Source of the DNA: Dendrolimus kikuchii
Lineage: Eukaryota > Arthropoda > Insecta > Lepidoptera > Lasiocampidae
Length of the DNA stretch: 64,000 bases
Reading direction: 5' to 3'
Assembly: GCA_019925095.2 (NCBI GenBank)
Contig: CM034397.1
Span: 5,475,763 to 5,539,762, forward strand
Shown: positions 52,901 through 63,945 of the stretch, in pieces
Position numbering within the stretch: position 1 is the first letter of the stretch
Layout: each line of letters begins with the position of its first letter
Made by a program: the position numbers and the translations under genes
The notes under the pieces: model-generated
The model's database searches: none
What the model was told of the DNA's origin: nothing
What the model saw: only the letters and a program-made list of their open reading frames with translations

Positions 52901-52992
52901 AAGAAATGTCAGCACCAAAGTTTAAACACCAAGTTAGTAAATGGTTAAAAACATTAAATTACAGTGACACAGAAAGCACAATACTAAACTGA
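49939..52992 (+). CDS. LINE ORF2: endonuclease and reverse transcriptase
   Basis: The protein nicks the target and copies the RNA into DNA. The frame is open from 49939 (after a TAA) but has no ATG before 50269. The endonuclease needs sequence upstream of that ATG: F-N-I-R-S is at about 50158 and L-T-E-C-W at about 50242. So either a non-ATG start or reinitiation is used, or the original ATG is lost. Endonuclease motifs continue with A-G-D-L-N near 50545. Reverse transcriptase shows L-L-S-V-F-S-K, F-L-D-L-A-K-A-F-D, G-V-P-Q-G-S-I-L-G-P and the catalytic Y-A-D-D at 52126-52137. It has no RNase H domain that I can see. The clade is probably CR1/jockey-like. No internal stop is present. Confidence 0.87.
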   Translation, partial: HLCNITCLHIYYTHLQALFLHILHVEQTYLIKFNIDIISESDKVLNINCHNIESLEKCSEYVPNTKSNWKLLTFNIRSISKNFDEFTVVLGRLKIEFDVIILTECWLNEYMTLPSLSGYNSYRTNKYINKSGGVTAYVKNSWDATVSEPTIEDCNCLEIDLCPTITILGVYRSPSFTSLESFLFSLDQLLKSVSTKQRLILAGDLNININEITLNEQSSDYLNMLAGHFLIPAITKPTRSNACLDHIFVKNPNDELGTGVGLIAHTDITDHRLCMLYLPFSPKKPFKKHRTRLVTNYSAVADSLEQIDWSTITKSEDVDNATILFQNYLSQSILKNTKEIVIPRTKYNLKPWITPGLMRCQRNRDSLHLQSKKDPTNVVLNITYKRYRNFLNKLLMKIKTSYENQQLSKYCNNPKMLWQTINNICNLSKSRNTPTELIRPDNPNDSLNDCNRYFANVGSALANQTLTKLNCTETTLASDIKADNSPLHSLLMYPTDEEEVGSFINELRIGSAPGADNCDPLLIKMIKPIIIQPFTHICNISLSTGKFPDKWKLGQISPIYKGGDRTLPSNYRPITLLSVFSKLLEKVVNKRLVDFLEKYSLISDKQFGFRQNISTEDAVLALTKSIATSLDQNQCCLGVFLDLAKAFDTVSIPILLSKLNHIGVRGISHEWFKSYLSNRCQFVKVGSHCSEQHTVNFGVPQGSILGPTLFLIYINELPKIPIQGANIICYADDTVVLFNNKSWESVFKTAQTGLTDISKWLNNNLLTLNTKKTKYLTFHKTRASQPRTHPKLYLSHSLSSCIQSSDHPPSIEHTTSITYLGIQLDEKLNFKSHITSLSKRVRKTIYIMKSLCSCATPKTLKMVYYALCQSLLLYCLAAWGGIPKTNIIEVERAQRAVLKVMHKKPYRYPTNTLYIESDVLTVRQLYICKVATAIHKQNLNAPNFQYLSSRRIYNIPLPKIHTTFAKRLPPYIHISIYNKVCQNTPSAKEMSAPKFKHQVSKWLKTLNYSDTESTILN

Positions 52993-53007
52993 CCACAACA
53001 CTAGGGC

Positions 53008-53175
<168 letters not shown>

Positions 53176-53708
53176 TACCACACGCACTCATAGTTTTAGG
53201 TTAATTAATTAATAAATCAATTATATTTAAGTTTCTATAATAAAATTGTGTTGGGTGCCGCGATACAGACCTAGAGTCTAGTGCAGCAACCGCCGCCAAA
53301 AATAATTTGTAGCCTTAATTTTAACTACTATATAAGTTTTAGATGTAATTATATAAGGCCTAGAAATAAGTTTATAAAATAAATGAAGATCTAGCCACAA
53401 AAGTCAAAACTGGCCACCCGTCTCTAGTTAAAAATAAATCAAATTTGTTATACATATTATAATTCCCAATTAAAAGTAGTGCCCAGCAACTAGATGTGTT
53501 AACCACTAACCACAAGTGGTTGTCATGCTCTAACGCTGTTAACCAGTCGCTTCCTTTGCTTTAGGTAGCGGCGTTATGTAGCTGTTGCGCGTGGTCTGTA
53601 TACGTCAAGTCTAAAATTGATTTATTTTGTCACCATTCCACATAAATTATCGTAACTGACATCCATGTTAGTAATTATTATGACATCTTTAGGTTATATA
53701 TGTATTTA

Positions 53709-53926
53709 TTAGAAACATGCTTTCCTTGTTAGTTGCGGATCATGATTATGGTTAGCATTGTGCTCTATGACATTATCTTCAATAGTAAGTACGTAAGCAT
53801 GGCATCCAAGTGCGGAATGTGTTGAGCACCTCCACCTCCTTTGTTGCGACTTAGTAGGTAGTCCAGAATAGGTGTAACCGTTAATTTTGACCATTCTTTT
53901 GCCACGTCGTGATTTCACAAATTCGA
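53709..53926 (-). CDS. mod(mdg4): FLYWCH alternative 3' exon 21 (intact)
   Basis: The acceptor is CATTTTTTAG. The split codon ends TC (valine). There are 71 residues and the stop is TAA. Lead E-F-V-K-S-R-R-G-K-R-M-V; I-N-G-Y-T-Y; R-R-W-R-C-S-T-H; L-G-C-H-A-Y; H-N-H-D-P-Q and a short basic end L-T-R-K-A-C-F. The E-F-V-K-S-R-R-G-K lead resembles the classic mod(mdg4) isoform start more than the left-hand exons do. The frame stays open upstream of the acceptor only by chance. Confidence 0.9.
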
Positions 53927-55367
53927 CTAAAAAATGAGCATGGATAAAATATGACATGAAATTAGATTACCAATCCATGTTTTTTTTTATTATTTAAGAG
54001 CCTACCCTATTAAGTTTATTAATATTTCTTTAAATATACAGATGTTATACAAGTATAATATTTATATAAAGTAAACGTCAACTATCAATCTTAAATTGCT
54101 CTAACAGAAAAATAATTAAGCTTTTTGAAAAATTTTGAACACTTACATTTATAAAAACCGCAGGTTACCACATACTACCCGCTAAGTTATGGAGATGCAA
54201 TAGGTTTTCATGATAGTTTATAAATTGAAAAATGTACAATTAATCACGCCATTTTTTTAAAAATGGTGTGTTTAATTAATTTAATAATTAAAAAAGCATT
54301 ATTTTCTTATATCATTCTTACAATTATTATTATTAATTATACGTTTTATTAGCGCTGTCACAGTTAATTTTTGCATAAGTGTAAATTAAGTGGGTAGGGT
54401 GGACTCTTAAGTTTTAGGTTAGTAACAGCATGCTATTGCACACATTTAAAGCAGCACAAAACAATTGCCCCAATTATCTATAAATGATAACAACCGTAAA
54501 GTCAAATTATTATATTTCTTTAGAAAAATACACAAAATGTACAGATATAACTTATGCATAAATTTGGTATGGCATTCGAAACAATGTAAAAACAACTAAT
54601 TATGTTCATATTCAATACTAGCGGTACAGCTAGACGTTGTCCTGCCATGGAAAAAAATTAGAACCCGATTATTTAAATTCAATATAGCCTAAGTTACTCA
54701 GGCATAATGTAGCATTCTAATGATGAAAGAATTTTTTAAATCGGTGCAGTATTTTTGAGTTTATTCGTTACAAACATACAAAAATACAAATTTATCCTCT
54801 TTATAATATTAGTATAGATTAAACGAGCTGTGTCCACTATTTTATTTGCACGCCATTCAGCGTTGCATGTTGGCCACCAAGACGCAAGGTGGTTGTAATA
54901 GTCACAAACATTTATACTTATATCTTCTGAATTCTGTGTGATATTAGAACATGCAAAGAATCCTGTTTAAACCCTTAAAATTTTCATTGAAATCCGTTCA
55001 GCCTTTTTAGAGCTATCAATTCAATTTATTTATTTGCTTATAACATGATACCTATGTACATTGAGAATGATAATATATTATAAATTAGTTTCCAATGTTT
55101 TGCATTCAAGGTATCTTACAGAATGATGATGAGACAAAAGTTCCATAAACGATCAATTATAATTAGGTGTCTTAAAAAGGTTTGAATTTAGGAATTTATT
55201 TTGAAACAACACACACATTGAAATTTCATTTATTGGTATAAATGTACCAAGGTTGTATTAAAATTGATGCACTAATTTAATAACGCCATTTTTAAACGGG
55301 ATATCATAAACTCCCTATAAAAACGCAATATACTAAAAACGAATAAACGTAATAACTAATAATACAA
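53927..55367. other. Intron, no gene seen
   Basis: AT-rich. Part of 54750-54830 and 54960-55010 resembles tails of dispersed repeats (ATACAAATTTATCCTCTTTA and AATCCGTTCAGCC). Nothing is supportable as a gene. Confidence 0.4.
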
Positions 55368-55564
55368 TTAATGATTATGTTGATTTTTAATTAAAATAAT
55401 CTTCTCATTTTCCGTAAACAGTACAGCTCTGCAACCAAAATTATGATGAGAGGAACAGCGCCATCTTTTTCTGACCCCACTACTACTCGTCATAGAAAAG
55501 CGATATTTTCCGGCTTTGATTATTAGTTTTCCTTTTGAGGAAAATGCGTGCTCATAGCGTGTAT
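55368..55564 (-). CDS. mod(mdg4): FLYWCH alternative 3' exon 22 (intact, ends at HNH)
   Basis: The acceptor is TTTCTATAG. The split codon ends AT (aspartate). There are 64 residues and the stop is TAA immediately after Q-H-N-H. Lead T-R-Y-E-H-A-F-S-S-K-G-K; A-G-K-Y-R-F; K-R-W-R-C-S-S-H-H; F-G-C-R-A-V; E-K-I-I-L-I-K-N-Q-H-N-H. It was found by motif and phase. The E-H-A-F lead lacks the usual S-Q-R-G-G but keeps S-K-G-K. Like exon 18 it has no tail. Confidence 0.85.
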
Positions 55565-56666
55565 CTATAGAAATATATAACTATTAGTCATTTTCTAATT
55601 AATTCTTAATTTACAAGGAAATTATTGAAAAAAAAAACAATTTATAAAAAATAACATAATTACATAATATGAAAACTTTATTATATTTTTTTAATGAGTA
55701 TAATATTAAATATATAGCATAAAATTATAAAAATATTGCAACATTAAAATTTATTTATAGATCTATGTGACCAGTCAAGAAAGAATTATGTTCATATTCA
55801 TGTTGGGCACAGAATTCCCATGTGATGTACAACTATTGAAACTAATGTCAATACGTATTTTTATCAACACTTATACGTATTATAGTTGTAAGTCGATTTT
55901 AGATAAGTCAATTATTTTTCTTCCGTTTTCATTAGAAATGTCGAAACTAACTATTGTGTTGTTGAAATCGCTAGTATATACAGATGAATTTTTCATGTAG
56001 GCCTTCAGGGCCAAATTCTTGACTATACAAAATATAGGAAAATACTCAAAGGAGTCTCGGGGCCGATTTTGACAAAACTGTCATAAATTTTTTGAAAAAT
56101 CAATTACCCTAGTCAGGAACCGAAACGGTTGATTGAAAAAAAGCACATACTGTATTATGACATCAATTCATAGTGTAACTTGTAAGGATCAATTTCCGTA
56201 AAAGAATGTCAAACTCAGCAAAAGGGTTAAAAGCTACACTATGGATTGGTGTAATAATTTTTCTATACTATGAATTATCTGTTTCTGTCATCTATCTGTA
56301 TCTATAATATTATACAGTCTAGTGAATTAAAACCAAATACTTAAAAATAAACTAACTTAGAAATAAATTACACTACAAACAAAAACTTAGAAAATAAATA
56401 CTATATTATAAACATATTTACAAGTAAAAGATGTAGTCCAGATCGCTGTCCCTGGGGAGCGTTCCCAAAATGCTGGCAGCATTCCCACGTGATAATTGCT
56501 TTTTTTTTAAATAAGCCTGATAAATGTTTTTTTTTAAGCTTTTCTTTACGTCACAATTGACCCAGGGACTCCTTAGAGAATTTTTTGCTATTTAGGATTT
56601 GTCCCTGAAAGCCCATTTCAAAAATTCATTCTGTATACCTAAACGCTGTCTTAAACTAATTTTCGC
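55565..56666. other. Intron, no gene seen
   Basis: AT-rich with no repeated elements. A 77-codon + strand frame at 55767-56000 has no domain. Confidence 0.4.
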
Positions 56667-56890
56667 TCACAAAAGAAGCTTGTGGTCGTAAGTCACATGA
56701 GAATGATTATTTTTCATGGCCACTACTTGATAGTTAACTGTACAAACGGTAGCCTTACAGCCCTTACTATGTCTTATACAACGCCATCTGCCTTTATAAC
56801 CATTATTCGTATGAAGCGTAAACCGTTGACCATTCATTAAAAGGATTTTTCGATTCGTTTTAGTAGATTGCACATATTCATAGAAATAAC
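56667..56890 (-). CDS. mod(mdg4): FLYWCH alternative 3' exon 23 (intact)
   Basis: The acceptor is CTTCGCAG. There are 73 residues and the stop is TGA. Lead Y-F-Y-E-Y-V-Q-S-T-K-T-N-R-K; M-N-G-Q-R-F, with glutamine in place of the usual tyrosine of G-Y-x-F; G-R-W-R-C-I-R-H-S-K-G-C-K-A; N-N-H-S-H-V-T and a tail Y-D-H-K-L-L-L. Inter-cysteine spacing is one residue shorter than in exons 19-21. The histidine pair is H-S-H. The longer lead comes from two extra codons after the acceptor. Confidence 0.87.
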
Positions 56891-57827
56891 CTGCGAAGTG
56901 AAAAATATTAATAAATTAACGTTGAGGTGGTGGGTTGTAGGTTGGCTCCTATTGAAATTTAGAAAAAACCTCTCATATCAACAATAACCTTTTTGTAAGT
57001 CTTCTTCTATATTTAAATGATATTAGAATATAGCACGTCTTTGCGTCTATTGTTATTAGGTTTCTAAGTAAACTGTAATCCACTACGCGTATAGGAATGT
57101 AAGAATAAAACTCTGCTAGTATTCATAATATGTGCTGTATTATTTTAAATTAAACAATATTTTTACAATATAACACTTTATTCTTCTTTGAAGCAACTAA
57201 CAATAACCTTCTTTGAACACCTTAGATTTACACCTTTTCATATTCCACACTCTGAATAGACTGTTATATAGTATGGACTTCATTTTAATTAAATCCCTTA
57301 TGCAAAAAGGCCTTGGCTGAAACCTTGAAACCAATCTTGAAACCAATCCATAAAAAAACAAATCTCTCAATCACTCATTTCGCTCATTCCATACTTGCGT
57401 TATGATACATATACCTCATCTTTAACATTCCCACATAAATGTAAAATTACTTGAAAAAATTCAAATATGCAACCACGGATTACGATTGTGAGGAATGTTA
57501 AGTGCTTAATAAAAAAACATATGTTCAAAAAACTTTTGCATCGTACTTAATTTTTTTAACTACATTTCTTAAGCTACATCAGTAAAAAAATTCAACCAAC
57601 ACATAATTTATCTGTCAAAGTTATTAATTTTAAAAAGTATAAAACATTCGAAGCAAGATTGCAAAGCAAAGATTCTTTCCGTAACTTTTTTTGTTCAGGG
57701 TTCTCAGGTCTGCCCTCTTCAGATTCGTCACTGTGCTTCTTCGATTATAACTCTGCATACTGTATATTTTTTTTAATAATCGGCAGAAAATTACACATTG
57801 TATATCCAAGTAAGTTACAAATATCAA
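56891..57827. other. Intron, no gene seen
   Basis: AT-rich. A 68-codon minus-strand frame at 57630-57836 lacks FLYWCH residues and other domains. Confidence 0.4.
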
Positions 57828-57960
57828 ATTAAGCAAGTTACGCTTGTGTTATGGGTACTATACAACGGACTATTCTGGGGCCGACCCCAGACACCTCGAC
57901 CATAGTAAATAAAGGAAAAATTTCATTTCCTAAATTTACCATACCAGGAATCGAACCCCA
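57828..57960 (-). mobile_element. SINE family S1, truncated copy
   Basis: It shares AAGTTACGC-TGTGTTATGG, TCTGGGGCCGACCCCAGACA and CAGGAATCGAACCCC (inverse B box) with the copy at 9430-9645. It stops before the A box, so the tRNA head is incomplete. Confidence 0.68.
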
Positions 57961-58124
57961 AATAATCTGAGTGTTTCTATCCACTTTATATTTACCATTG
58001 ATCTTACAAACAGTTTAAAATCTTGGTCGATTTTGTTCATAACATGTTTATAAACTACTGTATTACTTTTTGAAGTTTTAAATAATAAAACTTAAAATAA
58101 GCTTACTTAAAAATGTTTTTAAAT

Positions 58125-58420
58125 ACAAGCTTTTGAGATCCTGGATATCATGTAGCAGCAGAGTACTAGCCAAGACAAGTAAAACGAGCCCAAACAGGAC
58201 GGGTCTATCTTGTTTAGTACAGGAGTTCCTATGGCCACATTCCGACTCCATCATCATCAGATCAGCTCCATATTATTGCATTATCATGCGATATACATAT
58301 GCGTGCAAAATTTCAGCTCAATCGGACACCGGGAAGTTGGTCAAATTTAACTTGCAAGATTCCACCCGAACTACATACATACATCCATTGCAAGTTAAAT
58401 AAAAGCTTGTAAAATCGAAA
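58125..58420 (+). repeat. Dispersed repeat, RTE-tail-like
   Basis: It contains CATCATCATCAGATCAGCTC, AATTTCAGCTCAATCGGACA and TCAAATTTAACTTGCAAGAT, and ends in a short CATACATACAT run. From memory this is a very common moth repeat end. No second copy is in this window. The 89-codon frame across it is not a gene. Confidence 0.45.
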
Positions 58421-58904
58421 AGAGACTGCGTTGTAGGGCATCTAGTCAAAGATTCAAGATCTATTTTGCAGTTACATTTTTAATGAGCTATTTTCATTCC
58501 TAGTAAGTATGAATATGTAAGTTTTTCAGGATTACTACAGGTTAATTATATATAACAATCACCAGGACTAAAGAAAGTAGAGACTTTGATTAAATTTATG
58601 TAAGACAAATTTTTATTAATCCAAGAAATAAAAAAACGATGTGTTTCTCTGAAAATATAAAGTTTTATTCAATTTAGTTTGTAATCACAATTAGATACTT
58701 AAATGTACCCTAAATATTTATATATCCCAAGCTTACCTCAAAATACAAAGAAACGACGTTCAAAGTCAATCAACATAAATTGCTTTTAAACATCACTGAT
58801 GACTGACTGATCACTGTTAAAAAAAAAATGTTCTGTATATCCCGTCATTCGCAGTTTTATCATCTATATGTCGCTTACGCCACGTTCCAGATGAATTGTC
58901 ACAA

Positions 58905-59290
58905 GGTGCCATTCATTAATTACGTATGGATGATTTTAAAGATTTTTGACCCCCCCCCCTTCCCCCTTACCCCCCCCCCCATGTAAGAATACATAAGATT
59001 TCTCGAACCCAACTTCCTCTTCTTACGTAAGATTCAATTTCATTTTTGCGAATAATAAAACGTTACAAAAGGATTACTTACACCAAAGCTCACAGTTTAA
59101 CGTAAATCTAAGTTTTTTATTCTGTAATTTGTAATTAAATTAAAATTAACTTGTAATTTTCATTGCTATTACATGTAGATTAACTTTATAAAATATTAAA
59201 TTTTACGTAAGAATGGGTTATACCCTCCGCTCTCCAGATAAGGGCGTGCAGTGCTGAAGAAACTGTTTTATCGAACTTTTTGCTGCGTTC
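58905..59290. mobile_element. TIR/foldback element, family G, copy 2
   Basis: It begins GGTGCCATTCATTAATTACG and follows the same order of blocks as 40931-41335. Two C-rich runs occur near 58950-58981. The right inverted end is eroded (CAGATAAGGGCGTGCAG remains). Confidence 0.65.
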
Positions 59291-59343
59291 ACTGGATAGA
59301 AATAGTATATATAATTTTGTTAGATTTATTTACATGGTAATGT

Positions 59344-59549
59344 TTATTTATGAATATGTGAATTTTTTATTGCGACTATTTCATCATTTACCGTAAAAAT
59401 CACCGCCTTGCATCCTTTGGTTACATGTGTAGAACAAACCCATCTCTTCTTTGCATATGCCGTTTTAGTAACTCGTGACTTGGCGAATGCATATGTGTAA
59501 CCATTTAAAGAAATCAATGGGTTCCCACGTTGCGATGTCACAAATGACA
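59344..59549 (-). CDS. mod(mdg4): FLYWCH alternative 3' exon 24 (intact)
   Basis: The acceptor is TTCTTTTAG. The split codon ends TG (valine). There are 67 residues and the stop is TAA. Lead S-F-V-T-S-Q-R-G-N-P-L; L-N-G-Y-T-Y; then a long loop A-F-A-K-S-R-V-T-K-T-A-Y; K-K-R-W-V-C-S-T-H; K-G-C-K-A-V; S-H-I-H-K and stop. With exon 25 it forms a pair sharing K-K-R-W-V-C-S-T-H. It keeps the F-V-T-S-Q-R-G lead typical of the family. Confidence 0.9.
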
Positions 59550-59999
59550 CTAAAAGAAAAATTAGAATTAAAATATAAACTGCATTCAGTTGTTAAAATC
59601 GTTGAATGCACAGGTTTTATATACAATGCTCGGGCTTCATCTGCGACTATATTATAGTTACTGACTGTAGCCAAATTCGTCTTATTTATAGCGTTAAAAA
59701 TAACAGCGTCAATAAATAGCTACGTCTGCGTGAAACTATAACATAAGAAGCTAAATATTCTGTACTATAGCTATATAACTTAATAGAGAATCAGAAGTCA
59801 TGCACTATGGAGAGACGTGTGGGTAGACACAGTAACAGCTATTCGTCATGCAAGCGGCAGAAGTCGACGCGTCAATGTGTTTTTATGTACTAGCGTTACC
59901 ATCCTCACGCCGCGCATTTTGCATACCCCGGCTATATTTTAAGTTGAATAGCTCTAGTGGAGGACATATTATCAAAGTGTGTAACTAACCTACTGTCAC

Positions 60000-60775
60000 C
60001 AAAGTCAAGCTTGCGGAATTCCTATTACTCCCCATTCTTGATTATGCTGATGCCAGCTATCTGGACATAACTCAGGAACAACTAAATAAACTTGAGCGTC
60101 TTCAAAAATTCTGTATAAGGTTCATATTTGGGTTACGTAGATATGACCACGTCTCTGAATTCCGTAAAAAACTTAAGTGGGTTACCTATCAATTTTCGCC
60201 GGAATACTCATATTCTCAATCTAATCTACAGTGTATTAATTCTACCTACTAGTCCTCCTTACCTCAAGGAATTCTTCGGATTTCTGTACGTATCTAGCTC
60301 CCACAATTAATCCCCCTTAACTAAATACAGAATAAACACACCTGTACATACGTCTTGTCTTTACAGTAACTCTTTTATCCTCCAGGTTGTGCGACTTTGG
60401 AATGAGCTACGTATTGCTATAAGACCAGCCAAATCCTTTTCAGCGTTTTAAAAATCAAATTCAGAAGCATTACTTCTCTATCGTGTATAATTATTCCTAA
60501 CACTGTTATATATGTATGTATGTTTGTATTGCTATATGTATATATACATGTGTGTAGACGTATGTAGGTGTATTGTGTATAGTGATTACTTATTATTATT
60601 TATAAACTGCACCACCGTAAGTATTAAAAATCCATTAATCCCTGCCAAGGGTAGGGTTGCCTGGAAGAGATCGATTTTTAACGATAAGGCCGCCCGTTTC
60701 AGTATCTCTTATATTTTTCTATTTCTGTTTATCTATGTTTTGGTGTACAATAAAATGCTGTTTATCTAACTAACT
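60000..60775 (+). pseudogene. LINE 3' part: reverse-transcriptase C-terminus plus UTR
   Basis: Frames read L-P-I-L-D-Y-A-D-A-S-Y, L-E-R-L-Q-K-F-C-I-R-F-I-F-G and, after shifts and stops, V-R-L-W-N-E-L-R. A 3' UTR follows with AGAGATCGATTTTTAACGAT, AAGGCCGCCCGTTTC and GTGTACAATAAAATGC. The catalytic region is absent (5'-truncated). The same UTR type appears at 15446-15565. Confidence 0.68.
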
Positions 60776-61743
60776 AAAAATATTTCAATCTCCAAGAGTG
60801 CGTTACAAATTTCCAACTTCTACAGCCTTATATAATTTAAAATTTACCAAACCAGCAGTTTCATAACTTAAGATAGTTGTTGACACATTGTTATTACCTA
60901 AGAAATGTTTAAAAAAATAAATAAATCTGCAGTCAGACAAAGATATAATATATTAGTATTTTCAAAGGAAGCAAGTTCTGTTAAGCTGTACATATGTGCC
61001 GCTCCCGCATCGATACCGAGCGAATCAGGAAACGCTCATAGAAATATAGGCGCTTGATAAATATTCGGTACTGCGTATACCGAGCATACGATTCCGCATC
61101 ACTACTGCATTGACAAGTCAGAAAGCGACCTTTTAGTATATGATTAATACATTATAAAACTATTAATCTAAAAGGTATACGTTACTAGCTTACTTCCGAA
61201 CAACAATTTCCACACAATCGCCCTGTATTGGTCACAAATATTTAAAATTGAATTATAAAAAAAATCTACCAAAAAAACAAGAGTAACTTAAAAGCATATA
61301 ATTATTATTTTCAACAACATCTTGAAGTCGGTGCCAACTAAAGCATAAAAATTACGATATTTCGCTAATTTATTACTATTTTATCATGTTTTACTTGGCA
61401 CACATCTTTTTTGCTAGAAATTCTTTATTTTTCACTTTTGATTTATGTGCATGGTATCCAATTACAATGAATTTGGGACTATTTTGAAGCTTTATTGAAT
61501 TGAACGCAAAAATAATCGTAACATAAGTAATATATAAAAAAATATTATATACAAGAGAACCTTCTTTTTTTGAACTTGGCTAGAAATAACTAAAGCCTGA
61601 AATAGAAAGATCTGGGGGCAAGGTGTTTTTTTTTAAACTACCAAACTGTATTTACACCGCATTCTAAGTGAAATAGATCGACAGTTCAATATTATTCTGT
61701 GCTGGAAGTATTCCAAGCATTAAACTGAGTTATTACTTAAAAC
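60776..61743. other. Intron, no gene seen
   Basis: AT-rich, with a slightly more GC-rich stretch at 60990-61090. No repeat or frame was recognised. Confidence 0.4.
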
Positions 61744-61970
61744 CTATCTATTCATGTTAGCATAAGTAGGATTATGATTGTGTGCATTTTTCACTGAAAT
61801 TATAGTGTTATCTATTGTATATACGACAGCCTTGCATCCTTTGCCTAAATGTGTTGAACAAACCCATCTCTTCTTACAAGACGTCGCGTTGTTCCTTGTT
61901 TTCATGTGGTAAAACGTATACCCGTGCAAACAAATCAACGCCTTTCCTTTCTGTGATTTAACGAATATCG
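61744..61970 (-). CDS. mod(mdg4): FLYWCH alternative 3' exon 25 (intact, right-most)
   Basis: The acceptor is TTTTTGCAG. The split codon ends CG (alanine). There are 74 residues and the stop is TAG. Lead I-F-V-K-S-Q-K-G-K-A-L-I; H-G-Y-T-F; a long loop with N-N-A-T-S-C; K-K-R-W-V-C-S-T-H; K-G-C-K-A-V-V-Y-T; H-N-H-N-P-T-Y and tail A-N-M-N-R. It is the exon closest to the inferred position of the common BTB exons. No donor site or further coding exon is visible to its right in the window. Confidence 0.9.
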
Positions 61971-62389
61971 CTGCAAAAATACAATATAAAATTAGATTCT
62001 ACCCTCAATTTTTTAATTCGGTTTCTGTCAAGCAAACATTGTTAGTACTGAGAATTTATAATCTAACTAGTCACATTAAAAACTGTCGATAACCGACCTA
62101 ATATAATGAACAGTGTCCTTAGTTGTAGTCACAAGATAAAGGACACTATGAATCAAATAGCGTCAAGTTTTACAATAGTCAGCCAATATTAGACGATTCA
62201 TTTCTGTCTTTCAATTTAGATCAATCAATTAAAGTGATCCGTATTAAGACAAACCTAAATCATCCAATCTTGTTGACTACCGTCATCTCCTTGCATTTAT
62301 TTCAATCAAATCAGTTCAATTTGGTTTATCTATATAATATAAGCTTTACGATTTCATAAGAAATCATACCGGGTGCTAAATTGTAAAAC
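61971..62389. other. Intron, no gene seen
   Basis: AT-rich sequence without repeats or convincing frames. It is the last interval beside a FLYWCH exon before the right edge. Confidence 0.4.
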
Positions 62390-62545
62390 CTGGCTGACAG
62401 CCCATATGTGATGGAAAGTGGTTACCATCGCCTATGGACATTTGCAACACTAAAACTCCTACTAATGAACTGCCGAACTCGTAGACGAGACTGGAACCTG
62501 GTCACTAATGCCGGATCGCACTTCAAGGTTTTTATGGCGGAATTA
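62390..62545 (+). repeat. Interspersed repeat family A, partial copy
   Basis: It begins around TGGAAAGTGGTTACCATCGC and ends at TTTTTATGGCGG. It lacks the poly-T start and the distal part and is more diverged than other copies. Confidence 0.7.
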
Positions 62546-63360
62546 TAATAAAATAATAATAATCTGGCTAAGGCTTTTACTTCTAGTTGAAGTACGTGGT
62601 AAAATTCTGAATGGATCCTAAACTTCACAATATAACGTATACATTTAAGTTAGGGAAGTAACTAGTATGTAGTTTACAATTTGTGATCGTTAAATCATAT
62701 ATTAATATCCGTAAAATTGTGAAATTTCTCCGAGTTGGTCGATGTTGGCAACGTCTATACTAAAGATAAAGAATAGATTTGTTTTAAAGCAAAGCGACAT
62801 GCGGTGACAGCGATCAGCGAGTGCTAGAACCGACTGCATCATTTATCCATCGATTAAAAATGTTTTAAGGAATTACCTGGTAGGCTTACTCGTATATTCA
62901 CTAGTTACAATTATTTTTTGAATGCAAAATTTGGTTTCCATATTTATGTTACTACTTTATTTGATTCATGCATTTTAATAGTCTTTAAGCATATTATTTA
63001 TGCACTCTCATCCCTATTTTTAAGTACAGATTCACAATTTCCCGGGTGATATATTGTAAGAATCCGCAGCAAATATTGTTCCCTTGGTTTTTGGTAAACT
63101 GGTACAGTAATAATTAATATCTGCATGTATTATCACTTAGCATGGCGTGAAATAGCGTTCAAACTATAACCCTCTTCTTGAATTATTTATATTGTACTGA
63201 AATAAAAAATTATAACAGAAGGATAAACCCTTATTAAACATTTATTTTTTACAAAAGTTTAGTAACAAATTTACCTTGTTTACATATATTAAAAAAATTG
63301 GCTTCGAGAATTTGTATGTAGTCTTTTAAGAATATACCATAAAATCCTGTTATACTACAC

Positions 63361-63945
63361 TTAAAGCCAGGTACTCACCTGCGAGCCGTAACCGTACCGA
63401 AAAATCATAAGGTGTATTTGACTTGTGAGTTCGAGGTGCCTGGCACGCGATGAACTCTCAGCGAAATAACCACGTACTCCCTCTTATAACTGTAACCATT
63501 GAAAGTAACTGTAACCGAAATCATATGTGTATGTTGCTTGAGAGTTTGAAGTGAGTGGCACGCGGGACGCTCGCAACGAGCCTGTAATAACCACGTACTC
63601 ACTCTTACAATCGTAACCGTTGAACGTAACTGTAATCAATAATCATAGTGTGTACGTAACTCGTGAGCGCGATGCAAACGGCTTGCAGGGAGCCGATGTT
63701 TGTCGGTTTTTGTCGCGAATTAAAAGGCATTTGGGACGTTCACGATACACACGCAGTACGTACGTACACACTAAAACCTCCTTGCTGTATCTATCTGGTT
63801 ACAGTTACAGCTCGCTAATGAGTACGCGATCAGAGGCGGCTCGTTAGACATCGCGAGCGAAAATCGTTTTCTACGTACACATTATAAGCACGTTACTGTA
63901 TCTGCTCGGTTACAGTTACGGCTCGCAAATGAGTACCCGGCTTAA
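63361..63945. mobile_element. piggyBac-type MITE with TTAA target duplication
   Basis: TTAA is present at both ends (63361-63364 and 63942-63945). The left terminus is AGCCAGGTACTCACCTGCGA then GCCGTAACC. The right terminus read inward is AGCCGGGTACTCATTTGCGA then GCCGTAACTG. Internal direct and inverted repeats of the ACCACGTACTC / TGTAACCGTTGAA type subdivide it into about 120-bp modules. It has no transposase frame. Confidence 0.88.

Noticed and set aside
57630..57836. Basic minus-strand frame as another array exon
   Set aside because: It has no W-x-C, G-C or H-x-H and no phase-matched acceptor.
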